This document shows, piece by piece, positions 26,127 to 35,758 of a stretch of 64,000 nt of DNA; positions within the stretch are counted from its first letter, which is position 1, and every line of letters begins with the position of its first letter. Source of the DNA: an uncultured Prevotellaceae bacterium. GTDB taxonomy: Bacteria; Bacteroidota; Bacteroidia; Bacteroidales; Bacteroidaceae. Below the pieces are notes generated by a model. That model ran no database searches and was not told the DNA's origin. It saw nothing but the letters and a program-made list of their open reading frames with translations. Location of the stretch: NCBI GenBank assembly GCA_902792635.1, contig CADBAG010000025.1, positions 1-64,000 on the forward strand, written 5' to 3'. The position numbers were made by a program, and so were the translations under genes.

Positions 26127-28406
26127 ATGGGAAAGAAAGACAAGAAAGACCATAAGAATGACCATTCGTCTAATAAGTCTAAGAAGCAGCGTCGTGGCGG
26201 CAAGCGAATGTCGAAGAAACAACTTGCCCAGGCGCTGTCTAACCTCTTCACATCACAGCCTGACAAGACTCTGACGCTCAAAGATATCTTCCGCTCGCTC
26301 CATCTCGATACTCATCCGTTGAAGATGCTCGCCATGGATACTTTGGAGGAGATGACATGGGATGATGCCATCACGAAAGTGAGTGACAACTCTTACAAGC
26401 TCAACACCAAAGGCCAGGTGCAGGAAGGCCGCTTCATCCGCAAGTCGAACGGTAAGAACTCGTTTATCCCCGACGGCAGCGACAAGCCAATCTTCGTCTC
26501 GGAGCGTAACTCTATGTCGGCCCTCACGGGTGACCGCGTGCGCGTGTCGATGATGGCGCGCCGCCCCAAGCACATCAAGGAGGCACAGGTCATCGAGATC
26601 CTGCAGCGTGCCAAGGATCAGTTTGTGGGCCGTCTGCGTGTCGACAAGGACATCGCGTTCCTCGTCACACCGGAGAACACTTTTGCACAGAATATCCTCA
26701 TTCCGAAGAATAAGCTCAAAGGCGGCAAGACCGACGACAAGGCCGTGGTGAAGGTCACGGCATGGCCCGACAGTGAGCATAAGAACATCATCGGTGAGGT
26801 CGTGGACGTCCTCGGAAAAACGGGCGACAACGATGTGGAGATGAACACCATCCTTGCGCAGTACGGACTGCCTTATAAGTACCCGAAACGCGTGGAGGAT
26901 GCTGCTGAGAAGATCACGGGTGAGATAACCGACAAGGATGTGGCGGAGCGTGAGGACTTCCGCGACACGTGGACCTGCACCATCGACCCGAAGGATGCCA
27001 AGGACTTCGACGACGCCCTCTCTATCAAGAAGCTCGACAATGGCCTCTACGAGGTCGGTGTGCATATCGCCGACGTGAGCCATTATGTCACTGAGGGATC
27101 TATCATCGACAAGGAGGCGCAGAAGCGTGCTACGTCTGTCTATCTCGTCGACCGCACCATCCCGATGCTGCCGGAGCGTCTCTGCAACTTCGTGTGCTCG
27201 CTACGCCCCAATGAGGACAAACTCTGCTACAGTGCCATATTCAACCTCAACGATGAGGGTGAGGTGAAGGCCTCGCGTATCGTCCACACGATCATCCGCT
27301 CCAACCGTCGTTATGCTTATGAGGAGGCACAACAGGTCTTAGAGGACAATGGTGTCGTCGACGGCACAGGACAGCCTGCTCCCGACCCGGGAAAGGCAGG
27401 GTACAAGGACGAGTATGGTTGGGAGCTGTGCACCCTCGACCGCCTCGCTAAGAAACTGCGCGAGAAACGTTTCAAGGACGGCTCCGTGAAGTTCGATACC
27501 GAGGAGCTCCACTTCGATATCGATGAGAAAGGACATCCCATCCGTTGCTATTTCAAGCGCTCGAAGGATGCCAACAAACTCATTGAGGAGTTCATGCTTT
27601 TAGCCAACCGCACCGTGGCAGAGACCGTTGGACGTGTGCCTAAAGGTAAGAAAGCCAAGGTCTTCCCTTATCGTGTCCACGACAACCCGGATCCGGAGAA
27701 GATGGAGACGTTGCGGAAGTTCATCGCGCCCTTTGGCCTGAAGGTGAAGACCGACGGCACGCGTAAGGCAATGATCAAGAGTATCAATAAGCTCATGGAC
27801 GACGTTGACGGACAGCGCGAGGCAAAGGTTGTGCAGAGTGTGACGCTCCGTGCCATGATGAAGGCTAAGTATACCACGCATAACATCGGTCACTTCGGCC
27901 TCGGCTTCGATTATTATACCCATTTCACGTCGCCTATCCGCCGTTATCCCGACACGATGGTGCATCGCCTGCTCACGAAGTATCAGAACGGTGGACGATC
28001 GGCCAACGAGAAGCATTATGAAGAGCTCTGCGAGCACTGCTCCGACATGGAACAGTTGGCACAGAACGCGGAGCGCGACTCTATCAAGTACAAGATGGTG
28101 GAGTTTATGGGTGACAAGATCGGCAACGAGTACGATGCCCATATCTCCGGTATCACGTCGTATGGTATCTATGCTGAGATCGACGAGAACCACTGTGAGG
28201 GTATGGTGCCGATGCGTGACCTTGACGACGACTACTACGATTTCGATGAGAAGAACTTCCTCCTTCGTGGCCGCCGCCATCATCATAAGTACCAGCTCGG
28301 TGATCCTATCCGCATCAAAGTGGCGAAAGCCAATGTGGAGAAACGCCAGCTCGACTTCGTCCTGGCGGAGAAAAAAGAAGACGGTGAAGGAAAACCGCAG
28401 AAATGA
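26127..28406 (+). CDS. rnr: Ribonuclease R
   Basis: 3'-5' processive exoribonuclease that degrades structured RNA, 759 residues. Lys-rich N-terminus (MGKKDKKDHKNDHSSNKSKK), helix-turn-helix/cold-shock region (about 40-240), RNB catalytic domain with DPKDAKDFDDAL (near 287-298, metal-binding Asp cluster) and ETVGRVPKGKKAKVFPYRVH, then a C-terminal S1 domain (ISGITSYGIYAEIDENHCEGMV). The last codons (GKPQK, GGAAAACCGCAGAAATGA at DNA level) reappear in the repeat array directly after the gene and again at the start of the transposase gene. Confidence 0.96.
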   Translation: MGKKDKKDHKNDHSSNKSKKQRRGGKRMSKKQLAQALSNLFTSQPDKTLTLKDIFRSLHLDTHPLKMLAMDTLEEMTWDDAITKVSDNSYKLNTKGQVQEGRFIRKSNGKNSFIPDGSDKPIFVSERNSMSALTGDRVRVSMMARRPKHIKEAQVIEILQRAKDQFVGRLRVDKDIAFLVTPENTFAQNILIPKNKLKGGKTDDKAVVKVTAWPDSEHKNIIGEVVDVLGKTGDNDVEMNTILAQYGLPYKYPKRVEDAAEKITGEITDKDVAEREDFRDTWTCTIDPKDAKDFDDALSIKKLDNGLYEVGVHIADVSHYVTEGSIIDKEAQKRATSVYLVDRTIPMLPERLCNFVCSLRPNEDKLCYSAIFNLNDEGEVKASRIVHTIIRSNRRYAYEEAQQVLEDNGVVDGTGQPAPDPGKAGYKDEYGWELCTLDRLAKKLREKRFKDGSVKFDTEELHFDIDEKGHPIRCYFKRSKDANKLIEEFMLLANRTVAETVGRVPKGKKAKVFPYRVHDNPDPEKMETLRKFIAPFGLKVKTDGTRKAMIKSINKLMDDVDGQREAKVVQSVTLRAMMKAKYTTHNIGHFGLGFDYYTHFTSPIRRYPDTMVHRLLTKYQNGGRSANEKHYEELCEHCSDMEQLAQNAERDSIKYKMVEFMGDKIGNEYDAHISGITSYGIYAEIDENHCEGMVPMRDLDDDYYDFDEKNFLLRGRRHHHKYQLGDPIRIKVAKANVEKRQLDFVLAEKKEDGEGKPQK

Positions 28407-28540
28407 TACACAGTCTCGGAGAGGCTGACTCTGCACAGCAGAAATGATGTACAGCACCGGAGCTGACTTTGCACAGCAGAAATGATGTACAGCACCGGAG
28501 CTGACTTTGCACAGCAGAAATGATGTACAGCCTCGAAGAG
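28390..28540. repeat. Tandem array of about 40-base units grown from the rnr 3' end
   Basis: The unit is GCAGAAATGATGTACAGC, a short hairpin (CTCGGAGAGG, ACCGGAG or CTCGAAGAGG) and CTGACTTTGCACA. It occurs about four times, the first unit including the rnr stop codon. Two internal units are identical and carry a degenerate hairpin (CACCGGAGCTG). It looks like a local expansion in which the gene end and the first hairpin of the palindromic element were copied together. Confidence 0.8.
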
Positions 28541-29284
28541 GCTGACTTTGTATAACCCCAGGCTAAGGAGCGAAGCGACTGTAGCCTGGGGTTAGGACGG
28601 AGCCGAAATTCCTGACTCCGTGCCTCGAAGAGGCACACTGCACGATAGTGCGCTATGTTGATCCCCTAAAAATAAAACCGCAGAAATGAGTTATACTTGT
28701 TGTCTCTATCATATCGTTATTCGGACGAAGCGTAGTGAGCCCACCATCACCCCAACCTACGAGCGCGAGGTATATGCTTACATCTTCACGTTTATCAAGT
28801 CGTATAGTTGCATAGTATTTAGGATCAATGGCATGCCCGACCATATCCACGTATTGATAAATCTGCATCCTACCTGTGCACTCTCAGATTTGATGCGTGA
28901 CTTAAAGACTGCTACGAGTAAGATGATAAAGGAAAATCGTGATAAGTTCCCCTTGTTCGACGGATGGGAGAATGAATATTACGCAGCCACAATAGGAAAA
29001 GAAAGGCTTGAAGAAGTAAGACAATATATCATAAGACAAAAAGAACATCATAAAAAAATAAATACTCGCGATGAGTTGATCGCGCTATGTAAAGAGGAAG
29101 GAATCGAGGTAAACGAGAAATACCTATAGCGCGCCTACGGCACAGTCAGCCTCTCCGAGGCTGGAAGTCAGTTAACCCGTGCGCAGCTTAAACCCCAGAC
29201 TGCAGTCGCTATCGCTCCTTTGGTCTGGGGTTATAAAGAGTGTGCCTCTTCGAGGCACTTATCAATCCGGAAACCGGAAGTACC
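28409..29284 (+). mobile_element. Palindromic element carrying an IS200-like transposase (apparent autonomous copy)
   Basis: The left arm (to about 28663) holds AGCCTCGAAGAGGCT, CCCCAGGCT...AGCCTGGGG, TGCCTCGAAGAGGCA and GCACGATAGTGCGCTATG. The right arm (from 29126) holds CTATAGCGCGCC, AGCCTCTCCGAGGCT, CCCCAGACT...GTCTGGGG and GTGCCTCTTCGAGGCAC, ending CTTATCAATCCGGAAACC. The transposase gene fills the centre. Copies at 4909-5251 and 29866-30192 have the same arms joined through about 20-25 bases instead of the gene. The family shares end sequences and the inner hairpin loop with the type 1 copies elsewhere in the window. Confidence 0.85.
28686..29129 (+). CDS. tnpA: IS200/IS605-type Y1 transposase (TnpA / REP-associated transposase-like)
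   Basis: 147-residue HUH endonuclease. The metal-binding pair is in PDHIHVLI (His53, His55) and the single catalytic Tyr is Tyr114 in VRQYIIRQKEHH. Length and motifs fit TnpA of IS200 or REP-associated tyrosine transposases, which cut and join single-stranded DNA at hairpins. No TnpB/IscB partner is present. The gene lies at the centre of a palindromic element whose hairpins are plausible substrates, and related elements without the gene are scattered through the window. The ATG overlaps a second copy of the rnr end sequence (CCGCAGAAATGA). The frame is intact with no sign of decay. Confidence 0.92.
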   Translation: MSYTCCLYHIVIRTKRSEPTITPTYEREVYAYIFTFIKSYSCIVFRINGMPDHIHVLINLHPTCALSDLMRDLKTATSKMIKENRDKFPLFDGWENEYYAATIGKERLEEVRQYIIRQKEHHKKINTRDELIALCKEEGIEVNEKYL

Positions 29285-29322
29285 TCTTTTATAGGACCGA
29301 AATGTCTCGAGATGTATATACG

Positions 29323-29360
29323 ACAAATCCCCGACTCAGCGCTCTGAGACGGGGATTTGT
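29323..29360. other. Strong hairpin, possible end of a small RNA
   Basis: ACAAATCCCCG and CGGGGATTTGT pair around an inner CTCAG/CTGAG stem. Neither side has a clear T-run. On the minus strand it lies about 130 bases downstream of a good promoter (29497-29529), so it may end a short transcript. The bases between (29361-29490) contain repeated CCTAAAAAC motifs and no credible ORF. Confidence 0.5.
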
Positions 29361-29496
29361 GCTAACCTAAAAACTAACTTTTAAACCTAAAAACTAAAAA
29401 CCTATATGAAACAATCTACTAACCTAAACTGTGTATATGAAAATAAAGTCTAATCGGAATAATCTTCTCACGAAGACCTTGTTTCCTTTTGACATT

Positions 29497-29529
29497 GCAA
29501 AGTTAGGAAGAAAATCAGTACCCACCAAA
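29497..29529 (-). promoter_or_regulatory. Orphan promoter reading towards the transposase element
   Basis: On the minus strand TTTG (29526-29529), a 21-base gap, TAACTTTG (29497-29504) is a full match to the Bacteroidetes consensus. No protein gene lies downstream on this strand before the transposase, which is on the plus strand. A small or antisense RNA is the obvious possibility. Confidence 0.55.
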
Positions 29530-29709
29530 TATTTTCATCGTGTTTATGTAATATTTCCAATTATTATTGACTTATATCAAAATGGCGCACATTTGAACAC
29601 ACTCGTTAACAACCGTTTAGCATCTCTCTAAGCCTTTTTTCGATAACTTTTAAGTTGTTGCACGGTTTGTTGCACATTGCGCAACGCTTCGGCTAAGCTT
29701 ACTTGCCAT

Positions 29710-29819
29710 TTGCTGCCACGTGTCGACCAATTTGCTGCCACGTGTCGACCGTTTTGCTGCCACGTGTCGGCCGTTTTGCTGCCACGTGTCGACCAATTTG
29801 CTGCCACGTGTCGACCGAA
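29710..29819. repeat. Five tandem 22-base repeats, iteron-like
   Basis: Units begin at 29710, 29732, 29754, 29776 and 29798 with consensus TTGCTGCCACGTGTCGACC plus three variable bases (AAT or GTT). Each unit holds two palindromes, CACGTG and GTCGAC. Just upstream (29655-29690) are two GTTGCAC motifs and TTGCGCAA. Outside this array and the flanking palindromic elements, 29130-30270 has no recognisable gene. Confidence 0.9.
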
Positions 29820-29865
29820 GGCATTTCATTAACACCCGACACCTAACACCTATCACCTAAAAAAA

Positions 29866-30192
29866 GTTCGGTTTTTTGATCGATAGTGTGGTACAGCCTC
29901 GGAGAGGCTGACTCTGCATAACCCCAGGCAAGGAGCGCAGCGACGTAGCCTGGGGTATGTTAGGATAGAGTTGTGACAGTCCTCGGAGAGGCAGGCTGCA
30001 CGTAGTGCGCTATGTCTTTAATAGATCGTATCATACGAAACATTGCGCGCCAAGGCGCATTCAGCCTCTCCGAGGCTGGCATTCAGGTATTCCGCATGCG
30101 ACCTACTCCCCAGGCTACGTCGCTGCGCTCCTTGCCTGGGGTTATGCAGAGTGTGCCTCTCCGAGGCACTTATCAACCCGAAAAGAAGAACC
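29866..30192. repeat. Palindromic element, type 2, no transposase
   Basis: Complete copy: left end GTTCGGTTTTTTGATCGATAG, cut here to its features, then AGCCTCGGAGAGGCT, CCCCAGGC...GCCTGGGG, TCCTCGGAGAGGCA, the centre (GCACGTAGTGCGCTATG, about 25 bases, CATTGCGCGCC), and the mirrored right arm ending CTTATCAACCCGAAAAG. It lies 0.6 kb from the transposase-carrying copy and matches its arms closely. Confidence 0.9.
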
Positions 30193-30270
30193 CCAAAAAT
30201 GATATTCTTAGCCGAAAAAGGTGAGTCTATGCGTATTTTTTAGTAATTTTGTAGCATCATAAGGAAAGGC

Positions 30271-30930
30271 ATGGTTATGGCACGACGCGAAGAATGGCAT
30301 GATGACTATTGGCTGTTGCTCATACAGCTCTATCTGAGGCAGCCGCAGGGGGTGAAGCATCTCTACAGCCGCCCGCTTGTCGATGTGGCGATGGAACTTC
30401 ATATCCATCCCGCAGAGATCCATCAGCGCTTGTTTCGTCTTAGGCAGATCGATACCCCACGGCTCCAGCGCTTGTGGGACACCTATGCCAACAACCCGCG
30501 GAAACTGAAGCGGGGCATCAAGCTGCTCCGCGAGATGAATGGCTTCGGCAATGCCTCGGCGTTCTATGCCGGTGTGGAGGTCAACGAATCGTGGGAGAGA
30601 GACTTCAAGCCCATCGGCATCGGTACATTGACGCCTGTCAAGCTCATCCTTATCCTCGACCTCTATTTCCGCCTGACGCCGATCACGATGGTGGAGGACA
30701 CGCCGGAGATCCAGGAGCTCTCGAAGCTCATCAAGGAGACTCCGAAGACGATAGTTGACGTGATGGATGTGTTCCTCGTCTGCGACCCGTACATCAGTGA
30801 ATATACCCATACCGATTCGACGCTCCTTCCAGCGTGCAAGGATATCTGGCAACGATACGGCAACGACGACCTCGAGGCACTTGCTGCGCTGGCGGCACAA
30901 TTAAAGGAATACTTCGTACGCATTCGCTAA
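30271..30930 (+). CDS. Conserved-looking protein of unknown function upstream of rpoN
   Basis: 219 residues (or 217 from the ATG at 30277, MARREEWHDDYW). Soluble, mostly helical, with no signal or membrane segment. Segments VDVAMELHIHPAEIHQRLFRL and PRLQRLWDTYANNP look like a helix-turn-helix-type fold at the N-terminus, and the C-terminal part is helical (ALAALAAQLKEYFVRI). I do not recognise the family. Its last codons and stop lie in a 23-base tandem duplication (30913-30957). It is followed by rpoN after 170 bases. Confidence 0.8.
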   Translation: MVMARREEWHDDYWLLLIQLYLRQPQGVKHLYSRPLVDVAMELHIHPAEIHQRLFRLRQIDTPRLQRLWDTYANNPRKLKRGIKLLREMNGFGNASAFYAGVEVNESWERDFKPIGIGTLTPVKLILILDLYFRLTPITMVEDTPEIQELSKLIKETPKTIVDVMDVFLVCDPYISEYTHTDSTLLPACKDIWQRYGNDDLEALAALAAQLKEYFVRIR

Positions 30931-30957
30931 AGAATTTCGTACGCATTCGCTAAAGAA
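30913..30957. repeat. 23-base tandem duplication over a stop codon
   Basis: TTCGTACGCATTCGCTAAAG and its following bases occur twice, starting at 30913 and 30936. The first copy contains the TAA stop of the preceding gene; the second is non-coding. Confidence 0.9.
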
Positions 30958-31100
30958 TAAGGAAGAAAGAATAAAGAAGACGGAAGAATGAAGAATACGG
31001 ATGCGAAGACAGAGAGCGGCTCCTGCACCCCACCGTTGTTGGTGTCGTGTACGCAGTCGCATAGCGACTGCCCTCCGCAACCAGATCTTCAATATATATT

Positions 31101-32648
31101 ATGGCACAGAAACTCATACAGACACAGACCCAACAACAGGTCCAGCAACAAAGGCTCTCACAGCAGCAGATGCTGCAGGTGAAGCTCTTGGAGATGCCGC
31201 TCGCCGAGCTCGAACAGAACATCAATGCCGAGCTCGACGATAACCCTGCGCTCGAAGAGAAGCGCGACGACGATGCTTTGGATTCTGCAGCAAGCAGCGA
31301 GGACGACGCTTACGATGGCTCATCCTCAGACGACGTGTCTTCCGACGGTTCTTCGTCCGATGATGACTCTTTCGAGGAGAAGTCGGAGCGCGAGGAGCGT
31401 GAGGAGGCCCTCGACAATGCCTTGGAGGACTTAGGCGGCGATGATGCCATGCCGGAGCCTACCCACGGAGGCTCGCAGGCGGATCCTGATGCCGACTATG
31501 AGGAGACGGTGTGGGGCGACACCACGTCGTTCTACGACAAGCTCAACGAGCAGATGGGAGAGACGGAACTCACTGATCAGCAACAGCAGATCATGGAGTA
31601 TCTTATCGGATCGCTCGACGGCGACGGCTTGCTGCGGAAGAGTCTCGATGATATCTGCGATGAGCTCGCCATCTATCATGGCATCGATGTGCCGGTGAAA
31701 GAAATCGAGAAAGTGCTGAAGATCTTGCAGACCTTCGACCCGGCGGGCATCGGTGCACGCTCACTCCAGGAGTGCTTGCTCCTGCAGATAGCCCGCAAGC
31801 CGGAGAGCAGACTCAAGAGTCTCATGAAAGAGGTTATTAGTAACCACTTCGACGACTTCATCAAGAAGCACTGGGACAAGATCTCTCAGTCGATGAACCT
31901 CACGCAGGAACAGGCTAAGGTCATTCACGAAGAGATCAAGAAGCTCAACCCCAAGCCGGGAGCAGCCCTCGGGGAGACGGAAGGACGAAGCCTGCAGCAG
32001 ATCACGCCCGACTTCATCGTCGACACGGATGATGATGGCAACGTGACCTTCACCCTCAATAGTGGACGTATCCCCGACCTCCGCATCTCTCCTTCGTTCA
32101 CGGAGATGGTTGACACCTACCGCACGAACAAGCAGAACATGAACCGCAAGGAGAAGGAGGCACTACTCTATGCCAAGGAGAAAGTGGACAAGGCACAGGG
32201 ATATATCGAAGCTGTGAAGCAGCGGCGCCACACGCTCTACGTCACGATGAAAGCGATCATCAACTGGCAGAAGAAGTTCTTCCAGAATGGTGACGAGGCA
32301 GACCTCAAGCCGATGATCCTGAAAGATATCGCTGAGAAGACCGGCCTCGACATCTCTACCATCTCCCGTGTGAGCAATATGAAATATGCGCAGACACGCT
32401 GGGGCACGTTCCCCCTGCGCTTCTTCTTCACCGACGGCTATGTGACGAAAGACGGGGAGGAGATGTCGACGCGTAAGATCAAGCTCGCCCTGAAGGATCT
32501 CATCGACAACGAGGACAAGCATAAGCCCCTCAGCGACGATGTCCTCGCCCAGGAGATGAAGAAGAAAGGATATCCTATCGCCCGCCGTACGGTGGCTAAA
32601 TACCGCGAGCAGCTCGGATTGCCAGTAGCAAGACTAAGAAAGAATTAG
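31101..32648 (+). CDS. rpoN: RNA polymerase sigma-54 factor
   Basis: 515 residues. Region I, the activator-interacting part, is Gln/Leu rich (LSQQQMLQVKLLEMPLAELE, ending NPALEE). Region II is very acidic (about 55-120, runs of Ser, Asp and Glu). Then come the core-binding domain (LTDQQQQIMEYLIGSLDGDG, LQTFDPAGIGARSLQECL), a helix-turn-helix (DIAEKTGLDISTISRVSN) and the C-terminal RpoN box (ARRTVAKYRE), which reads the -24 promoter element. The TAG stop is formed by the first unit of a TTAGGAG array. Confidence 0.97.
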   Translation: MAQKLIQTQTQQQVQQQRLSQQQMLQVKLLEMPLAELEQNINAELDDNPALEEKRDDDALDSAASSEDDAYDGSSSDDVSSDGSSSDDDSFEEKSEREEREEALDNALEDLGGDDAMPEPTHGGSQADPDADYEETVWGDTTSFYDKLNEQMGETELTDQQQQIMEYLIGSLDGDGLLRKSLDDICDELAIYHGIDVPVKEIEKVLKILQTFDPAGIGARSLQECLLLQIARKPESRLKSLMKEVISNHFDDFIKKHWDKISQSMNLTQEQAKVIHEEIKKLNPKPGAALGETEGRSLQQITPDFIVDTDDDGNVTFTLNSGRIPDLRISPSFTEMVDTYRTNKQNMNRKEKEALLYAKEKVDKAQGYIEAVKQRRHTLYVTMKAIINWQKKFFQNGDEADLKPMILKDIAEKTGLDISTISRVSNMKYAQTRWGTFPLRFFFTDGYVTKDGEEMSTRKIKLALKDLIDNEDKHKPLSDDVLAQEMKKKGYPIARRTVAKYREQLGLPVARLRKN

Positions 32649-32673
32649 GAGTTAGGAGATAGGAGTTAGGAGT
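32645..32673. repeat. Heptanucleotide array TTAGGAG after rpoN
   Basis: TTAGGAG, TTAGGAG, ATAGGAG, TTAGGAG, then TTA: the same arrangement as the arrays in and after miaB. It supplies the rpoN stop codon and lies 25 bases before the next gene. Confidence 0.85.
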
Positions 32674-32698
32674 TAAATAGTAGATAGATTTTATAGCT

Positions 32699-33310
32699 AT
32701 GCGCGAAAAAGATATAATCATAGCGGCACGTGTAGTGAGCATGGTGTTCACGCCCTTCTACCTGCCTTTGGCGGGGTTGCTGGCGTTGTTCATCTTCAGC
32801 TACATGAACCTCATGCCGTTTGCCTACAAAGCCATGGTGCTGTTGATGGTGTACCTCTTCACCATCCTCCTGCCCACGCTTCTCATCCATGCCTATCGCA
32901 GTTATCAGGGTTGGTCGAAGTGGCAGTTAGGCAAGCGGGAGAGCCGTATGGTGCCTTACATCCTCGCCATCCTCTGCTATTCGATGTGCTATTTCGTGAT
33001 GACCTATCTGCACATCCCGCAGTTCATGGCTAACATCCTCATAGCAGCACTGTTGATACAGATCGTATGCGCTGTGGTCAACGTGTGGTGGAAGATCTCC
33101 ACGCACACGGCAGCCATCGGAGGATTCGAGGGAGCCCTCGTGGCGTTCTCCATCCTCTTCGCTTTCAATCCCCTCTGGTGGTTCTGCGTCATCCTGCTTA
33201 TCTCCGGGATGGTTGGCACGAGCCGTATGATTCTGCGACAGCACACGTTAGCGCAGGTCGTGACGGGGTTCCTTGCCGGCTCCGTCCTCGGCTTTTGGGC
33301 AATCATATAA
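32699..33310 (+). CDS. PAP2-like membrane protein
   Basis: 203 residues with about six membrane helices. The C-terminal half aligns in style with PAP2 phosphatases (KISTHTAAIGGFEGAL, then RMILRQHTLAQVVTGFLAGS): the SxH and RxxxxxHxxxQ positions echo motifs 2 and 3, but the third motif has Gln where Asp is usual and the Lys/Arg motif 1 is not clear. Activity is therefore doubtful; it could be a phosphatase of lipid carriers or a non-catalytic relative. It lies between rpoN and purE. Confidence 0.7.
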   Translation: MREKDIIIAARVVSMVFTPFYLPLAGLLALFIFSYMNLMPFAYKAMVLLMVYLFTILLPTLLIHAYRSYQGWSKWQLGKRESRMVPYILAILCYSMCYFVMTYLHIPQFMANILIAALLIQIVCAVVNVWWKISTHTAAIGGFEGALVAFSILFAFNPLWWFCVILLISGMVGTSRMILRQHTLAQVVTGFLAGSVLGFWAII

Positions 33311-33329
33311 CATCGTCCGCCCGCGTACC

Positions 33330-33393
33330 TTTCAATTTTTCATTGTTTCATTTTTTCAATTTTTCATTGTTTCAATATTTCAATTTTCAATAT
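33330..33393. repeat. AT-rich tandem array before purE
   Basis: Repeats of TTTCAATTTTTCATTG with minor changes end at the purE start codon. It is one of several simple arrays lying directly before start codons in this window (also 40549-40617, 59477-59535 and 61221-61300). Confidence 0.7.
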
Positions 33394-33394
33394 T

Positions 33395-33901
33395 ATGCAG
33401 CCGTTAGTAAGTATTATCATGGGTTCGACAAGCGACCTTCCTGTTATGGAGAAAGCTTGCAAATGGCTTGAGGAACAAGAGATTCCTTTTGAGATGAACG
33501 CACTCTCTGCACACCGCACACCCGATGCCGTGGAGCAGTTTGCTAAAGGTGCCAAGGCACGTGGCGTGAAAGTGATCATCGCCGGTGCCGGTATGGCAGC
33601 AGCCCTGCCGGGTGTCATCGCTGCCTCTACACCGCTGCCTGTCATCGGTGTGCCTATCAAGGGCATGCTCGACGGTCTCGACGCTATGCTCTCCATCATC
33701 CAGATGCCTCCTGGGATCCCCGTGGCTACCGTGGGTGTCAACGGCGCTCAGAACGCAGCAATCCTCGCTGCTGAGATGATAGCACTCGGCGATGCAGAGA
33801 TTGCCAAGAAGGTTGATGCCTGGAAAGCAGGATTAGGTAAGAAGATCGAGAAGGCCAACGCCGACCTCGCTGCTATCAAGGATTATAAATTCAAGTGCTG
33901 A
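33395..33901 (+). CDS. purE: N5-carboxyaminoimidazole ribonucleotide mutase PurE
   Basis: Purine biosynthesis enzyme that converts N5-CAIR to CAIR. 168 residues, normal for class I PurE. Diagnostic motifs: [14 protein letters not shown] near the N-terminus, ALSAHRTPD (catalytic His) and [15 protein letters not shown]. The ATG immediately follows an AT-rich array. Its TGA is directly followed by the ispG ATG, so the two are translationally coupled. Confidence 0.97.
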   Translation: MQPLVSIIMGSTSDLPVMEKACKWLEEQEIPFEMNALSAHRTPDAVEQFAKGAKARGVKVIIAGAGMAAALPGVIAASTPLPVIGVPIKGMLDGLDAMLSIIQMPPGIPVATVGVNGAQNAAILAAEMIALGDAEIAKKVDAWKAGLGKKIEKANADLAAIKDYKFKC

Positions 33902-35743
<1,842 letters not shown>

Positions 35744-35758
35744 TATTAATAGGTTTCA

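Noticed and set aside
29710..29819. CRISPR array
   Set aside because: The units are contiguous with only three variable bases, so there are no spacers, and no cas genes are near.
29655..29819. Chromosomal replication origin
   Set aside because: Regular repeats near AT-rich DNA suggested it, but no DnaA-box cluster (TTATNCACA) and no dnaA, dnaN or similar genes are present.
29650..29856. ORF through the 22-base array (minus strand)
   Set aside because: It only exists because the 22-base repeat is open in this frame; the translation is a repeat of WQQNGRHVAAKRSTRGSK type with no protein-like features.
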